The notes: a model not told the origin generated them from the sequence alone. A stretch of DNA of 64,000 nt from Kitasatospora sp. NBC_01266 (GCF_036242395.1 NZ_CP108458.1:3286001-3350000), one strand, 5' to 3'; positions 1-10,622 are shown, counted from the first letter of the stretch. Made by a program: numbers and translations.

Positions 1-1438
1 GGATCCCAGCCCCGCCCGCGCCGCCCGCGCCCAGCCGCAGTCGGATCTCCGCGCCGCCCAGCACCGCCGAGCGCCCCAGCGCCAGGTCGCCGCCGGTCGC
101 CTCGGCCAGCTTGCGGACGATGTCCAGGCCGAGCCCGGTGGACCCCTCGCCGCCGTGCCCCTCACCGCGCCGCAGCGCCGCCGACGGATCGTCGAACCCC
201 ACTCCGGCGTCGCCGACCAGCACGATCACGGCGCGCTCGGTGACCAGCACGTCCACCGAGAAGGCGGTGCCGACGGCGGTGTGCCGGAAGACGTTGCCGA
301 GCAGCGCGTCGACGGCGGCGGCCAGGTCGCCCGGCGGCACCGGCACGGGGGCCGGGGCGTCGGCGCCGTGCAGCTGCCAGCGGCGTCCCTCGTCCTCGGC
401 CAGCGCGGACCAGAAACCGACCCGCTCGCGGATCACCTCGGCGGCGTCGCAGCCGACCGCGACCGCCGGCGGCCCGCCGGGGGTGCGGCGGGCCGAGCGG
501 ATGATCTGGTCGACCTCGCGCTCGAGTTGGGCCACCGCGTGCCGGGTGGCGTCGGCGGCGTCGCCCTGGCCGAGCGAGGCGGCGTTCAGCCGCAGCACGG
601 TCAGCGGGGTGCGCAGCCGGTGCGACAGGTCGGCGGCCAACTCCCGCTCGGCGGCCAGCAGGTGCACCACCCGGTCGGCCATCGCGTTGAACGCGGCGGC
701 GGCCTCGAGCAGTTCGGCGGGGCTGCCGTCGGCCTGCGGGCCCGCCACCGGGAGCCGCACGGCGAGGTCGCCGGCCCCGAGCGCGCGGGCGGCGGCGGCC
801 AGTCGGCGGGCGGCGCCGACCAGCCGGGCCCCGGTCCGGTCGGCGACCAGCACGGCGATCGCGACCAGCCCCAGGGCGACCAGCGAGAGCACCAGCCAGG
901 CGGTGCCGACGCCCCGGGTCAGGTCGGCGTCGGCGACGTAGACCTCCACCACGGCGACCCGGGCCGGGGCCACCGCGACCGGCTGCAGCCGCGCGTAGCC
1001 GCCGGGCACCTGGACGGTCAGCACCCGGCCCTGGGCGGCGCGGCCGACCTCGGCCGGGGTGGCCCGGGCGGTGCCGATCACCTGGCCCGGCCCGGGCGGC
1101 CGACCGGCGCTCGGGTCCGCCCCCTGGCCGGCGGCCGGCAGGTGGACGGCGATCCGCCCCTGGGCGCCGGCGTCGGTGCTGGCCAGCGCGCGGGCCAGGT
1201 CGTCCTGGTCGGTGGTGATCGCCAGCGCGGGGCCGAGGGCGGCGGCCTGCCGGTCGGCGGCGGTGAACGCGTGCTCCCTGGCGGTCTTCTGCACCACCAG
1301 GCCGAGCGGGATCAGGAAGGCCAGCGCGACCATGGTGGTGCCGGCCACCGCGGCCCGGACCAGCACCCAGCGCAGCGACTGGCCGGACCCGCCGGACGCC
1401 GAACGGCCGGGCCCGGACCGGTCGCCGCCCGGTGTCAC
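1..1438 (-). CDS. Two-component sensor histidine kinase, 3' end cut by window edge
   Basis: Membrane kinase that should phosphorylate the response regulator encoded just upstream. About 479 codons are visible, starting from a GTG whose first bases overlap the regulator stop (GTGA), so the pair is translationally coupled. The protein shows TM1 at about residues 25-50, an extracytoplasmic sensor of about 130 residues, TM2 at about 180-200, then a HAMP-like linker, an H-box (SHRLRTPL, phospho-His about H273), an N-box-like LLGNVFRHT near 390, and G-box features (GVGFDD, STGLGLDIVRKLAEATGG) near the end. The frame stays open to base 1, so only the extreme C-terminus is missing. The ligand is unknown. 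Confidence 0.9.
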   Translation of the reverse strand, partial: MTPGGDRSGPGRSASGGSGQSLRWVLVRAAVAGTTMVALAFLIPLGLVVQKTAREHAFTAADRQAAALGPALAITTDQDDLARALASTDAGAQGRIAVHLPAAGQGADPSAGRPPGPGQVIGTARATPAEVGRAAQGRVLTVQVPGGYARLQPVAVAPARVAVVEVYVADADLTRGVGTAWLVLSLVALGLVAIAVLVADRTGARLVGAARRLAAAARALGAGDLAVRLPVAGPQADGSPAELLEAAAAFNAMADRVVHLLAAERELAADLSHRLRTPLTVLRLNAASLGQGDAADATRHAVAQLEREVDQIIRSARRTPGGPPAVAVGCDAAEVIRERVGFWSALAEDEGRRWQLHGADAPAPVPVPPGDLAAAVDALLGNVFRHTAVGTAFSVDVLVTERAVIVLVGDAGVGFDDPSAALRRGEGHGGEGSTGLGLDIVRKLAEATGGDLALGRSAVLGGAEIRLRLGAGGAGGAGI

Positions 1439-2151
1439 GGCTGCCGCTCCACCACCGGCGCGATGACCGGCGCGGGCGCCTCCAGACGTACCCCGACGCC
1501 CCGCACGGTGTGCAGGTAGCGCGGCTCGGCGGCGGTCTCGCCGAGCTTGCGGCGCAGCCAGGACAGGTGGACGTCGATCGTCTGGTCGCCGCCGTAGGTC
1601 TGCCGCCAGACCTCGGCCAGGATCTCCCGGCGCGGCACCACCACGCCCGGCCGGGCCGCCAGGAAGGCCAGCAGGTCGAACTCACGCCGGGTCAGGTCCA
1701 GCGCCCGCCCGTCCAGCACCGCCTCGCGCCGCTGCGCGTCGATCGCCAGGCCGCCGACCCGCAGCACCGGGGTGACCGGGGCCAGGCCGCCGCCCAGCCG
1801 GCGCAGCACGGCGGCCATCCGGGCCGTCAGGTGCTCGCCGGAGAAGGGCTTGACCAGGTAGTCGTCGGCGCCGTCGTTGAGCAGCCGGACGATCTCCGCC
1901 TCGTCGTCGCGCGCGGTGGAGATGATCACGGGGACGTTGGTCAGGCCGCGGATCATCTTGAGCGCCTCGCTGCCGTCCAGGTCGGGCAGGCCGAGGTCCA
2001 GGATCACCAGGTCGCAGCCGACCTGGGCGACCTCGCGCAGCGCCGCCAGCGCGGTACCGACGCTGCGCACCGCGTGTCCGGACTCGGACAGGTGCCGGAT
2101 CAGGGCCGAACGGACGAAGGGGTCGTCCTCGACCACCAGGACTGTTGCCAT
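1435..2151 (-). CDS. OmpR-family response regulator
   Basis: DNA-binding partner of the overlapping kinase; 238 residues from ATG at 2151. An in-frame extension of about 20 residues upstream looks non-coding. The receiver domain carries the acidic pocket (E8, D9, D10), phospho-acceptor D52 in LDLGLPD, and K101 in VKPF. The C-terminal winged helix has the usual LTRREFDLLAFLA and TVRGVGVRL signatures. Kinase and regulator form one operon. Targets cannot be read from the sequence; the neighbouring divergent anchored protein at 2297-2881 is the obvious candidate. Confidence 0.93.
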   Translation of the reverse strand: MATVLVVEDDPFVRSALIRHLSESGHAVRSVGTALAALREVAQVGCDLVILDLGLPDLDGSEALKMIRGLTNVPVIISTARDDEAEIVRLLNDGADDYLVKPFSGEHLTARMAAVLRRLGGGLAPVTPVLRVGGLAIDAQRREAVLDGRALDLTRREFDLLAFLAARPGVVVPRREILAEVWRQTYGGDQTIDVHLSWLRRKLGETAAEPRYLHTVRGVGVRLEAPAPVIAPVVERQP

Positions 2152-2296
2152 GGCCCTGCACGGTACGGCATGGCGGATTTTCGTCGGCACACCGACCGGG
2201 AGTCGGCGCACCGGCCGGGAGGAGCCCGGCCCGCTCCGATTCGCCGTCGCCGCCCGCCGACCGGACCCGCGGCCGGGTACGGCAGGATGGCGGGCG

Positions 2297-2881
2297 ATGC
2301 GAAGCGGACTGGTTCAGACGGGCGCCTGGGCGCTGGCCACCACGGCGGGGGTGGTGCTGTCCTGGCTGGGTGTCAGCAGCGTGCTGTCGGAGTCCGCGTT
2401 CGACCCGCCGCGCGCCCTGCCGCTGCCGGTCAGCTCCCTCGCCCTGCCGGCCACCGCCCCGAGCAGCCCGCCCGCCGGGCCCGCGAACCCGGCCCCGAGC
2501 AGCCCGCCCGCCCAGCCGGCCCAGCCCGCACCGGCGCACCCGGCCGCCCCCGCGACGACCCGGCCGACGCCGGCCCAGCCGGTGGCGCCGGTCGCCGCCT
2601 CGACCAGCCCGAGCAGTCCCAGCAGTCCCAGCAGTCCGACCGGCACCACCGCCGCCACCGGCTCGGTGCACAGCTACCTGGTGCCCGGCGGCCGGGTGGC
2701 GCTGGACATGCAGCCGGACAGCGCCGAGCTGGTCTCCGCCACGCCGGACCCCGGCTGGCAGATGCAGATGTGGAACGGCGACCAGTGGCTGCGGATCGAC
2801 TTCTCCCAGGGCAGCGCCACCAACTCGGTCTTCGTCACCTGGAACGGCCACCCGCCGGACGTCCAGACGGTGGTCCGCTGA
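2297..2881 (+). CDS. Membrane-anchored Pro/Ala/Ser-rich protein of unknown function
   Basis: About 194 residues. An N-terminal hydrophobic segment (about residues 8-28) could be a signal peptide or anchor. A low-complexity linker rich in Pro, Ala and Ser (about 50-120, including an SPSSPSSPSSP stretch) follows, then a compact C-terminal domain of about 70 residues (GSVHSYLVPGGRVAL to VTWNGHPP) rich in Trp and aromatic residues, which reads as an extracellular beta domain. It lies divergent to the two-component system and may be its target. The start ATG was chosen because it places the hydrophobic segment at the N-terminus; further in-frame starts lie upstream. Confidence 0.65.
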   Translation: MRSGLVQTGAWALATTAGVVLSWLGVSSVLSESAFDPPRALPLPVSSLALPATAPSSPPAGPANPAPSSPPAQPAQPAPAHPAAPATTRPTPAQPVAPVAASTSPSSPSSPSSPTGTTAATGSVHSYLVPGGRVALDMQPDSAELVSATPDPGWQMQMWNGDQWLRIDFSQGSATNSVFVTWNGHPPDVQTVVR

Positions 2882-2913
2882 GCGCTGCGCCGAGCGGGCC
2901 GGGCCCCGGACGC

Positions 2914-2951
2914 GGCGCGGCCCCGGATCGGACGGGATCCGGGGCCGCGCC
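2914..2951. terminator. Bidirectional terminator hairpin
   Basis: Perfect 16-bp inverted repeat (2914-2929 with 2936-2951, loop of 6) between two convergent genes, the Pro-rich protein and hpd. There is no U tract, as is common in high-GC actinobacteria. Confidence 0.75.
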
Positions 2952-2968
2952 TGGCGGGCAGCTACCGA

Positions 2969-4864
<1,896 letters not shown>

Positions 4865-4898
4865 CCGACTCCGCCTGACCGCAGCCGCTGGCAGGGCC

Positions 4899-5720
4899 TC
4901 AGCAACTGGGCAGCGGGCCGCCGCTGTCCAGCGACTGCAGCGCGGCCAGCGAGTCCGCCAGCGTGTTCACCGGGATCAGCCGCAGCCCCGGCGGGGTGTT
5001 CACCTCGGCGTCCGAGCACTCGGCGCGCGGCAGCAGGAAGACCGTCGCCCCGGCCTGGACGGCGCCCCAGGTCTTCAGCGACACCCCGCCGACCTCGCCG
5101 ATGGTGCCGTCGTCGGAGATGGTGCCGGTCCCGGCGATGTTCCGCCCGCCGGTCAGGTCACCGCCCTTGCCGTTGCCCTTCAGCTTGTCGATGATCGCCA
5201 GGCTCAGCATCTGCCCGCCGCTGGGGCCGCCGATCTGGCCGAGGTCGACCTTCACCTTGACCTGCTCCGGCGAGAGGTGCAGGTAGTCCAGGGCGGCCAC
5301 GGTGGCGCTGTCCTGAGCCTGCGTCATCTCCTGGGTGGCCGCGCTCGGGTTGCTGGGCGGGTAGACGGCGTCCCGGGGCAGGATCGCCACCTTCGGCTCG
5401 GCCCAGCCCTCGACCGCCTGGAGCAGGCTGATCGACTCGGCCGGCCCGGTGGCGCTGATCGTGGTGACCCGCAGCGAGCCGCTGGTCTGCCGCACCGGCG
5501 CACCGGTGATGGTGATCACCTGGTGGCCGTCGTAGCTGTCCAGGGCGTCGGCGGTGTCGCCGGGCGTGGTCTTGGTGTACGGCAGCGGCGCCAGCGCGGC
5601 GACGGCCAGGAAGGCGGCCACCACCACGGCGCAGAGCAGGATGGCCCGGCGCTTGGGGGTCAGCAGCCGGGTCACGAGCGGCGGAGTCGGGTCAGCGGAG
5701 ACGGCAGGCACGTAGTGCAT
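4899..5720 (-). CDS. Membrane-anchored Lon-like (S16) serine protease lacking a PDZ domain
   Basis: 273 residues: cytoplasmic N-terminus, one membrane anchor (about 26-45), an extracytoplasmic region, and a C-terminal Lon-type proteolytic domain with the Ser-Lys dyad (S167 in IGGPSGG and K216 in GGVSLKTWG, aligned with GGLKEK of Lon). The family resembles Bacillus YlbL, but YlbL and most actinobacterial relatives carry a PDZ domain before the protease and are longer. Here the segment between the TTISATGP block and VDLGQIGGPSGG seems too short to hold one. The start at 5720 puts the anchor near the N-terminus. Substrates are unknown. Confidence 0.8.
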   Translation of the reverse strand: MHYVPAVSADPTPPLVTRLLTPKRRAILLCAVVVAAFLAVAALAPLPYTKTTPGDTADALDSYDGHQVITITGAPVRQTSGSLRVTTISATGPAESISLLQAVEGWAEPKVAILPRDAVYPPSNPSAATQEMTQAQDSATVAALDYLHLSPEQVKVKVDLGQIGGPSGGQMLSLAIIDKLKGNGKGGDLTGGRNIAGTGTISDDGTIGEVGGVSLKTWGAVQAGATVFLLPRAECSDAEVNTPPGLRLIPVNTLADSLAALQSLDSGGPLPSC

Positions 5721-5767
5721 CCAAACACACCCGGGGCCCCGCACTTCCCGCCCGGCCTCGCCACGCG

Positions 5768-6418
5768 TCAACGCAGCGCGTCGGCCACCTCGGTCGCGGC
5801 CTCCACCACCCGGGGGCCGACCCGCTCGGGCACCAGCCCGTTGAGCATCACCACACCGACGCTGCCCTCGATGCCGCTCAGCCCGACCAGCGCGGCGGCC
5901 GCCCCGCTGGCGCCGGACTGCTCCTCCGCCCGGGTGATCACGAAACCCTGCTCGGGTCGGCGCTGACCGGGGAACTTGCGGGCCTCCAGGATCGCCTTGC
6001 CGGCCGCGCTCTCATCCAGCGGATGGCGCAGTCCGGTCCGGTAGGCGACGTGGAAGTCGGTCCAGCTGGGCTCGACCACGGCCACGGCGAGCGCCTCGGT
6101 ACCGTCCACCAGGGTCAGGTGGGCGGTCGCGCCGAGGTCCTCGGCCAGGCTGCGCAGCGCGGGCAGCGCGGCCTCGCGCAGCAGCGGGTGCACCCGGTGG
6201 GCCAGGCGCAGCACGCCCAGGCCCACCCGGGCCCGGCCGCCGATGTCGCGTCTGACCAGTCCGTGCTGCTCCAGGGTGGCCAGCAGGCGGTAGACGACGG
6301 TGCGGTTGACGGCGAGCCGGGCGGCCAGCTCGGTCACGGTGAGCCCGCGCTCGGAGTCGGCGAGCAGCTTGAGTACCCGCACTCCGCGGTCGAGGGTCTG
6401 AGAGGTCTCGGCGGTCAC
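5768..6418 (-). CDS. IclR-family transcriptional regulator
   Basis: 216 residues from GTG at 6418, preceded by a good purine-rich site (GGAAAGGAAAG). The N-terminal winged helix (SQTLDRGVRVLKLLADSERGLTVTELA, VNRTVVYRLLATLEQHGLV) and the C-terminal effector-binding domain (LTLVDGTEALAVAVVEP, LDESAAGKAILEAR) are both recognisable. It resembles the Streptomyces NdgR-like group in its MTAETSQTLDRG-type opening. That recollection does not fix a function, because NdgR proper usually lies beside leuCD, absent here. The gene follows the helicase on the same strand after about 370 bases. Confidence 0.9.
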   Translation of the reverse strand: MTAETSQTLDRGVRVLKLLADSERGLTVTELAARLAVNRTVVYRLLATLEQHGLVRRDIGGRARVGLGVLRLAHRVHPLLREAALPALRSLAEDLGATAHLTLVDGTEALAVAVVEPSWTDFHVAYRTGLRHPLDESAAGKAILEARKFPGQRRPEQGFVITRAEEQSGASGAAAALVGLSGIEGSVGVVMLNGLVPERVGPRVVEAATEVADALR

Positions 6419-6788
6419 GACACGCTTTCCTTTCCGCGGCGGTCGGCGGACTCGGCACTGGCCGGACCGCGCTGGTGGTGTCGCGTGCAGGTGTGGTGGA
6501 CGCGGCGGGGCCGACCTCGTCGTCATCGTCGTGGCCACCCTGCGCGCTCCGGTCGGAGGTCGTGCCTACGAGAGAGCGTGGGGGAAAGGTAGTAACTGAT
6601 TCGCCGGGACGGAAGTGGTTGTCCAAAATTCGGGCATGATCGTTTATTTTGATCCGCACCAATCCGGGCAATTGACCCCATTCCCCCGGCCCATCCCGGG
6701 CGGCCGGGCACCCCGGGTCCGGACTCCGGACAGCGGGGGCCCTCAGCCGCCCTTCAGTGAATTCCCAGTGAGCTGTTAAACGGGGCGC
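6419..6788. other. Intergenic region (IclR promoter side)
   Basis: About 370 bases without a convincing gene, between the helicase stop and the IclR start, both on the minus strand. It must hold the helicase 3' end and the IclR promoter. Around 6600-6680 it contains an A+T-richer patch unusual for this genome (plus-strand gatcgtttattttgatc at about 6639-6655), which fits a promoter or operator, but I see no -35/-10 pair I would defend. Confidence 0.4.
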
Positions 6789-8642
6789 TCACCGGGCCCA
6801 CTCCTTGACCTTGGCGATCCGCGCCTTCAGCTGGTTGGCGGTCGCCTGCGCGGTGAGCGGTCCGCCGCACTGGCGGCGCAGCTCGTTGTGGATGGTGCCG
6901 TGCGGCTGGTTGGTCCGGTGGTGCCAGGCGGCGACCAGACCGTTCAGCTCCTTGCGCAGGTCGCGCAGCTCCTGATGGGTGATCACCGGCCGCTGCTCGG
7001 CCGGGAGTTCGATCAGGTCGGCCTCCTCGGCCGGTTTGGCCTTGGAGCGCTGGATCTGCCGGGTCTGGCGCTTCTGCAGCAGCAGGTGCACCTGGTCCGG
7101 CTCGAGCAGGCCGGGGATGCCGAGGTACTCCTCCTCCTCCTCGCTGCCCGGGTGCGCCTGCATGCCGAATTCCATGGCGTTGTAGAGCACCCGGTCGAAG
7201 ACCGCGTCCGAGCCGATCGCCTCGTAGGAGAGCTCCTCGCCGCCCGCCCCGTCCGGTCCGTCGTTGGCCCGCTCGGCCTCGGCGAGCAGCCGGTCCTCCT
7301 CGTCGAAGAGGCCGTCCCCCTCCTTCTTCGGGCGGTCCAGCACGTGGTCGCGCTGCAGTTCCATCTCGTTGGCGAAGCCGAGCAGCATCGGCACCGAGGG
7401 CAGGAAGACCGAGGCGGTCTCGCCGCGCTTGCGGGCACGCACGAAGCGGCCCACCGCCTGGGCGAAGAAGAGCGGGGTGGAGATCGAGGTGGCGTAGACG
7501 CCGACCGCCAGGCGCGGCACGTCGACGCCCTCGGAGACCATCCGGACCGCGACCATCCAGCGGTCGTCGCCGGCCGAGAAGTCGGAGATCCGCTGGGAGG
7601 CCTCGCTCTCGTCGGAGAGCACCAGGGTGGCCTTGCACCCGGTGATCTCGCGGATCATCTTGGCGTAGGCGCGGGCCGCGTTCTGGTCGGTGGCGATCAC
7701 CAGCCCGCCGGCGTCCGGGATCGCCTTGCGCACCTCGGTCAGCCGCTTGTCGGCGGCCCGCAGCACGTTCGGGATCCACTCGCCCTGCGGGGCCAGCGCG
7801 GTGCGCCAGGCCTGGGCGATCAGGTCCTTGGTCATCGGCTCGCCGAGCCGGGCCTCCAGCTCGTCGCCGGACTTGGTGCGCCAGCGCATGTTGCCGCTGT
7901 ACGAGAGGAAGATCACCGGGCGCACGACGTGGTCGGCCAGCGCGTGCCCGTACCCGTAGGTGTAGTCGGCCACCGACTTGCGCAGCCCGTCGGTGTCCTG
8001 CTCGTACTGGACGAACGGGATCGGGTTGGTGTCCGAGCGGAACGGCGTCCCGGTCAGCGCGAGCCGCCGGGTGGCCGGCTCGAAGGCCTCGAAGCAGGCC
8101 TCGCCCCAGGACTTGGAGTCGCCGGCGTGATGGATCTCATCCATGATCACCAGCGTCTTGCGCGCCTCGGTGCGGTTGCGGTGCAGCATCGGGTTGACGC
8201 CCACGCCCGCATAGGTGACCACGATGCCGTGGTAGTCCTTCGACAGCGGACCCGAGGAGTAGGCCGGGTCCAGCCTGATGCCTATCCGCGCCGCGGCCTC
8301 GGCCCACTGCTTCTTCAGGTGCTCGGTCGGCGCGACCACCGTGACCTGCTGCACCAGGTGGTTGTGCAGCAGGTAGGAGGCCAGCGTCAGGGCGAAGGTG
8401 GTCTTACCGGCGCCGGGGGTCGCGACGGCCATGAAGTCCCGGGGCTGCTTCTCGATGTACCGGTCCAGCGCCCCCTGCTGCCAGGCCCGCAGCTTGCCGG
8501 CCGTCCCCCAGGGGGCACGGCCGGGGAAGGCCGGCGACAGGTGGTGCGCTCCCGCCGCGGCACCCGAGGGCCGGGCCGATTGATGCGGCTCGACGGCGTC
8601 GGAGAACAGCGGCGACATGGCGGAAGAGGCGGCAGTACTCAC
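6789..8642 (-). CDS. DEAD/DEAH-box (SF2) helicase
   Basis: 617 residues. SF2 helicase core with Walker A ATPGAGKTTFALTLA (about 73-87), motif II DEIHH, motif III-like TGTPFRSD, and motif VI QAVGRFVRARKRGE; the C-terminal half contains acidic low-complexity stretches (EEEEEYLG) and a basic tail. It probably remodels nucleic acids using ATP. The SF2 core resembles the translocase part of restriction enzymes, but no methylase or nuclease lies nearby, so I do not call it a restriction subunit. The GTG at 8642 follows a GGAG; an ATG at 8618 is an alternative without a clear ribosome site. Confidence 0.88.
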   Translation of the reverse strand: MSTAASSAMSPLFSDAVEPHQSARPSGAAAGAHHLSPAFPGRAPWGTAGKLRAWQQGALDRYIEKQPRDFMAVATPGAGKTTFALTLASYLLHNHLVQQVTVVAPTEHLKKQWAEAAARIGIRLDPAYSSGPLSKDYHGIVVTYAGVGVNPMLHRNRTEARKTLVIMDEIHHAGDSKSWGEACFEAFEPATRRLALTGTPFRSDTNPIPFVQYEQDTDGLRKSVADYTYGYGHALADHVVRPVIFLSYSGNMRWRTKSGDELEARLGEPMTKDLIAQAWRTALAPQGEWIPNVLRAADKRLTEVRKAIPDAGGLVIATDQNAARAYAKMIREITGCKATLVLSDESEASQRISDFSAGDDRWMVAVRMVSEGVDVPRLAVGVYATSISTPLFFAQAVGRFVRARKRGETASVFLPSVPMLLGFANEMELQRDHVLDRPKKEGDGLFDEEDRLLAEAERANDGPDGAGGEELSYEAIGSDAVFDRVLYNAMEFGMQAHPGSEEEEEYLGIPGLLEPDQVHLLLQKRQTRQIQRSKAKPAEEADLIELPAEQRPVITHQELRDLRKELNGLVAAWHHRTNQPHGTIHNELRRQCGGPLTAQATANQLKARIAKVKEWAR

Positions 8643-8767
8643 GGTCTCCGAGGGGGATCATCGCAGGTCAGGGCGGTACAGCGGCCATGACCCGCGGTCG
8701 GCAGGCGATCGGACAACCCGCCTAGCCTACCGGGCCGGACGGGGCTCGCAGGGCCGACACGGAGGGA

Positions 8768-9157
8768 TCAGGGACGCTCCGGGTAGAGCGCACGCAGTCC
8801 GTGGGAGATCGTCTTGATCTCCTCCAGCTCACCGGTCGCGACGGCGATCACCAGTTCCTCGGCGGCATCGATGTCCGGCACCAGCTCGACTCCGTTGATC
8901 GCCAGGAAGGTGACGCAGGAGAGCCACGCGGTGCGCTTGTTGCCATCGAAGAGCGGGTGGTTGATCGCCAGCGACTGCAGCAGGGCCGCCGCCTTGTCGA
9001 AGAGGTCCGGATACGCCTCCTGGCCGAACATCTCGGCAGTGGGCCGGTGGGCCGCCGACTCCAGCAGGCCGATATCCCGCACGACGATCTGCATGTCGTC
9101 ACAGGCAGCCGCCGCGATCGCCAGGACGTCCTCGGCAGAGAGGTACAGGTAGCTCAC
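8768..9157 (-). CDS. Doc/Fic-family toxin of a type II toxin-antitoxin module
   Basis: 129 residues of Fic/Doc fold with the motif HPLFDGNKRTAW (H67, K74, R75), the Doc-type variant HxFxxxNKR. Doc of phage P1 phosphorylates EF-Tu and stops translation; other Fic proteins adenylylate targets. The short Doc-like size favours the former. Its GTG overlaps the antitoxin stop (GTGA), so it is made after and coupled to the antitoxin. Confidence 0.88.
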   Translation of the reverse strand: MSYLYLSAEDVLAIAAAACDDMQIVVRDIGLLESAAHRPTAEMFGQEAYPDLFDKAAALLQSLAINHPLFDGNKRTAWLSCVTFLAINGVELVPDIDAAEELVIAVATGELEEIKTISHGLRALYPERP

Positions 9158-9354
9158 TTGAGCCGCTCCATCAGCTCACGCCACTTCGCGGCCTGCTTGA
9201 GCGCGGTCTCGCGCACCAGGGCCTGCTGGGCGGTCCGGGCCAGGTAGTCGTCCACCGCCTTGACCACTATCGCGTTCATGCTGGTCCCCTCCTGCTCGGC
9301 TCGCTGCTTCAGGGCCTCTGCCTGGTCGTCCCGGAGACGAAGGTTCATTGCCAT
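9154..9354 (-). CDS. Antitoxin of the Doc-type module (ribbon-helix-helix type)
   Basis: 66 residues beginning MAMNLRLRDDQAEALKQRAEQ, an Arc/RHH-type DNA-binding N-terminus (beta strand NLRLRDDQ, then two helices around GTSMNAIVVKAVDDYLA), followed by a charged C-terminal helix expected to wrap the toxin. First gene of a two-gene operon. The overlapping arrangement and inverted repeats just upstream (9372-9410) fit negative autoregulation by the complex. Confidence 0.85.
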   Translation of the reverse strand: MAMNLRLRDDQAEALKQRAEQEGTSMNAIVVKAVDDYLARTAQQALVRETALKQAAKWRELMERLK

Positions 9355-9371
9355 GCCTTCGAGACTACTCG

Positions 9372-9410
9372 CATGGGGCCAATCTGGTACCAGAATTCCA
9401 ACGCCCCATG
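9372..9410. promoter_or_regulatory. Candidate operator of the toxin-antitoxin operon
   Basis: Two nested inverted repeats lie 18-56 bases upstream of the antitoxin ATG: an outer 8-bp repeat CATGGGGC (9372-9379) with GCCCCATG (9403-9410), and an inner perfect 12-base palindrome TCTGGTACCAGA (9383-9394). Position and dyad symmetry suit an RHH antitoxin autoregulatory site. Binding is inferred. Confidence 0.5.
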
Positions 9411-9511
9411 TGACTCAGATCACCCGTTCGCCCCGCCGAACCCGCGTAATCCCCCGCCCCCACCCCACTCTCTCCTCACGCAGGCCCGTCCCGACCCCCA
9501 GAGGAGCCCCC

Positions 9512-9943
9512 ATGCGCAGCGCCACCGTCGAGCACGCCGTCCACGCCCGCCTGATCCTCTCCGGGCACTGCTCCACCGGCCTGCGCGCGACCCTGTGCTA
9601 CCGGGCCGACGACCCGCTCGCGGTGCGGATGGTCTTCCCCTGCGAGTACTCGCTGGACGAGCCGCTCGGCCCGCAGCCCGGGGCCGAGGTGGTCTGGGTG
9701 TTCGCCCGGCAGTTGCTGGCCGCCGGGCTGAACCTGCCGGCCGGCCTCGGGGACGTGCACATCCGCCCCTCCCGCGGGCCCTACACGATGGTCGAGCTGC
9801 GGGCCGCCGAGGGCATCGCGCTGCTCCGGTTCGAGGCCGTCGACCTGCGGCGCTTCCTGTCCGCCAGCTACCGGTGCGTGCCGGACGGCGAGGAGGGCCG
9901 CCACCTGGACGCCGACCGGGCGCTGGCCGAACTGCTGCGGTGA
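9512..9943 (+). CDS. SsgA-like sporulation/cell-division regulator
   Basis: 143 residues of the SsgA-like protein family, which is restricted to sporulating actinomycetes and controls septum placement and spore-wall steps. Family hallmarks are the opening with conserved hydrophobic strands (VHARLILS), LRATLCYRADDPLAVRMVFP, VVWVFARQLLAAGL and RFEAVDLRRFLSASY. A GAGGAG ribosome site precedes the ATG by 5 nt. Which SsgA paralogue it is cannot be settled here. It converges on the sortase with a gap of only 14 bases. Confidence 0.9.
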   Translation: MRSATVEHAVHARLILSGHCSTGLRATLCYRADDPLAVRMVFPCEYSLDEPLGPQPGAEVVWVFARQLLAAGLNLPAGLGDVHIRPSRGPYTMVELRAAEGIALLRFEAVDLRRFLSASYRCVPDGEEGRHLDADRALAELLR

Positions 9944-9957
9944 GCGCTACGGGCGCC

Positions 9958-10596
9958 TCACGCCGCGCCCCGATGGCCCGTCAGATGCGCGTACACCACG
10001 ACGTTGCCGTGGTAGCCCCGCCCCTTGGTGAAACCGCCGCCGCAGGTGATCAGCCGCAGCTGCGGGTCGGGGGCGCGGCCGTAGACCCGGTGGTCGGGGA
10101 AGGCGGTCTTGTCGTAGACCTCGATCGCGTCGACCACGAACCAGGCGGTGCTGCCGTCGGCCCGCACCACGTCGATCCGCTCGCCGCGGCGCAGGGCGCC
10201 CAGCGGGTAGAAGACCGCGGGTCCCGCGGTGGTGTCCACGTGGCCGACCAGCAGCGCGGTGCCGCGCTGGCCCGGCGTCACCCCGCCCTGGTACCAGCCG
10301 GCCAGGTTGCGCTCGCGGTCCGGCGGGGTGGCCAGGTGGCCCGAGCCGTCCAGGCCGACCCCGGTCACCGGGGCGTTCACCCCGATCGCCGGGATGCTGA
10401 TCCGCACCGGTACCGAGCGGGCCATCGGGGTGCCGCTGAGCCCGGCCGGGCGGATCGCGCCGTCGGCGAACGCCTGCCCGGCGGACGGGGCGGGCGGCAG
10501 CGTGCCGTGCGTGCCGTCGTGTACCAGCCAGGCCCCCACCACCACCGTCGCCCCCAGCGCCACCGCCCCCGACCAGGGGCTCCTCCGCCCGCTCAC
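9958..10596 (-). CDS. Class F sortase
   Basis: 212 residues: an N-terminal membrane anchor (about 9-25) and a sortase domain (about 60-208) with catalytic H119 (LLVGHVDT), C185 (LRLITCGG) and a following Arg (R193 or nearby). Class F enzymes are typical of actinobacteria and attach or process surface proteins bearing C-terminal sorting signals. The GTG start lies 27 bases after the lysyltransferase stop, so the two are probably co-transcribed. The secreted protein at 14997-15608 has a possible substrate tail. Confidence 0.9.
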   Translation of the reverse strand: MSGRRSPWSGAVALGATVVVGAWLVHDGTHGTLPPAPSAGQAFADGAIRPAGLSGTPMARSVPVRISIPAIGVNAPVTGVGLDGSGHLATPPDRERNLAGWYQGGVTPGQRGTALLVGHVDTTAGPAVFYPLGALRRGERIDVVRADGSTAWFVVDAIEVYDKTAFPDHRVYGRAPDPQLRLITCGGGFTKGRGYHGNVVVYAHLTGHRGAA

Positions 10597-10622
10597 GCCG
10601 ACTCCCGTTCACCGATCGGCCA

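Noticed and set aside
155..1685. Several long frames on both strands over the kinase gene
   Set aside because: The true coding frame is the minus-strand kinase with H, N and G boxes starting at GTG 1438. The others are Arg/Gly/Ala-rich shadows.
6789..8642. Restriction or phage-defence system around the SF2 helicase
   Set aside because: No methyltransferase, nuclease or other defence gene adjoins it. The toxin-antitoxin pair upstream is separately transcribed.
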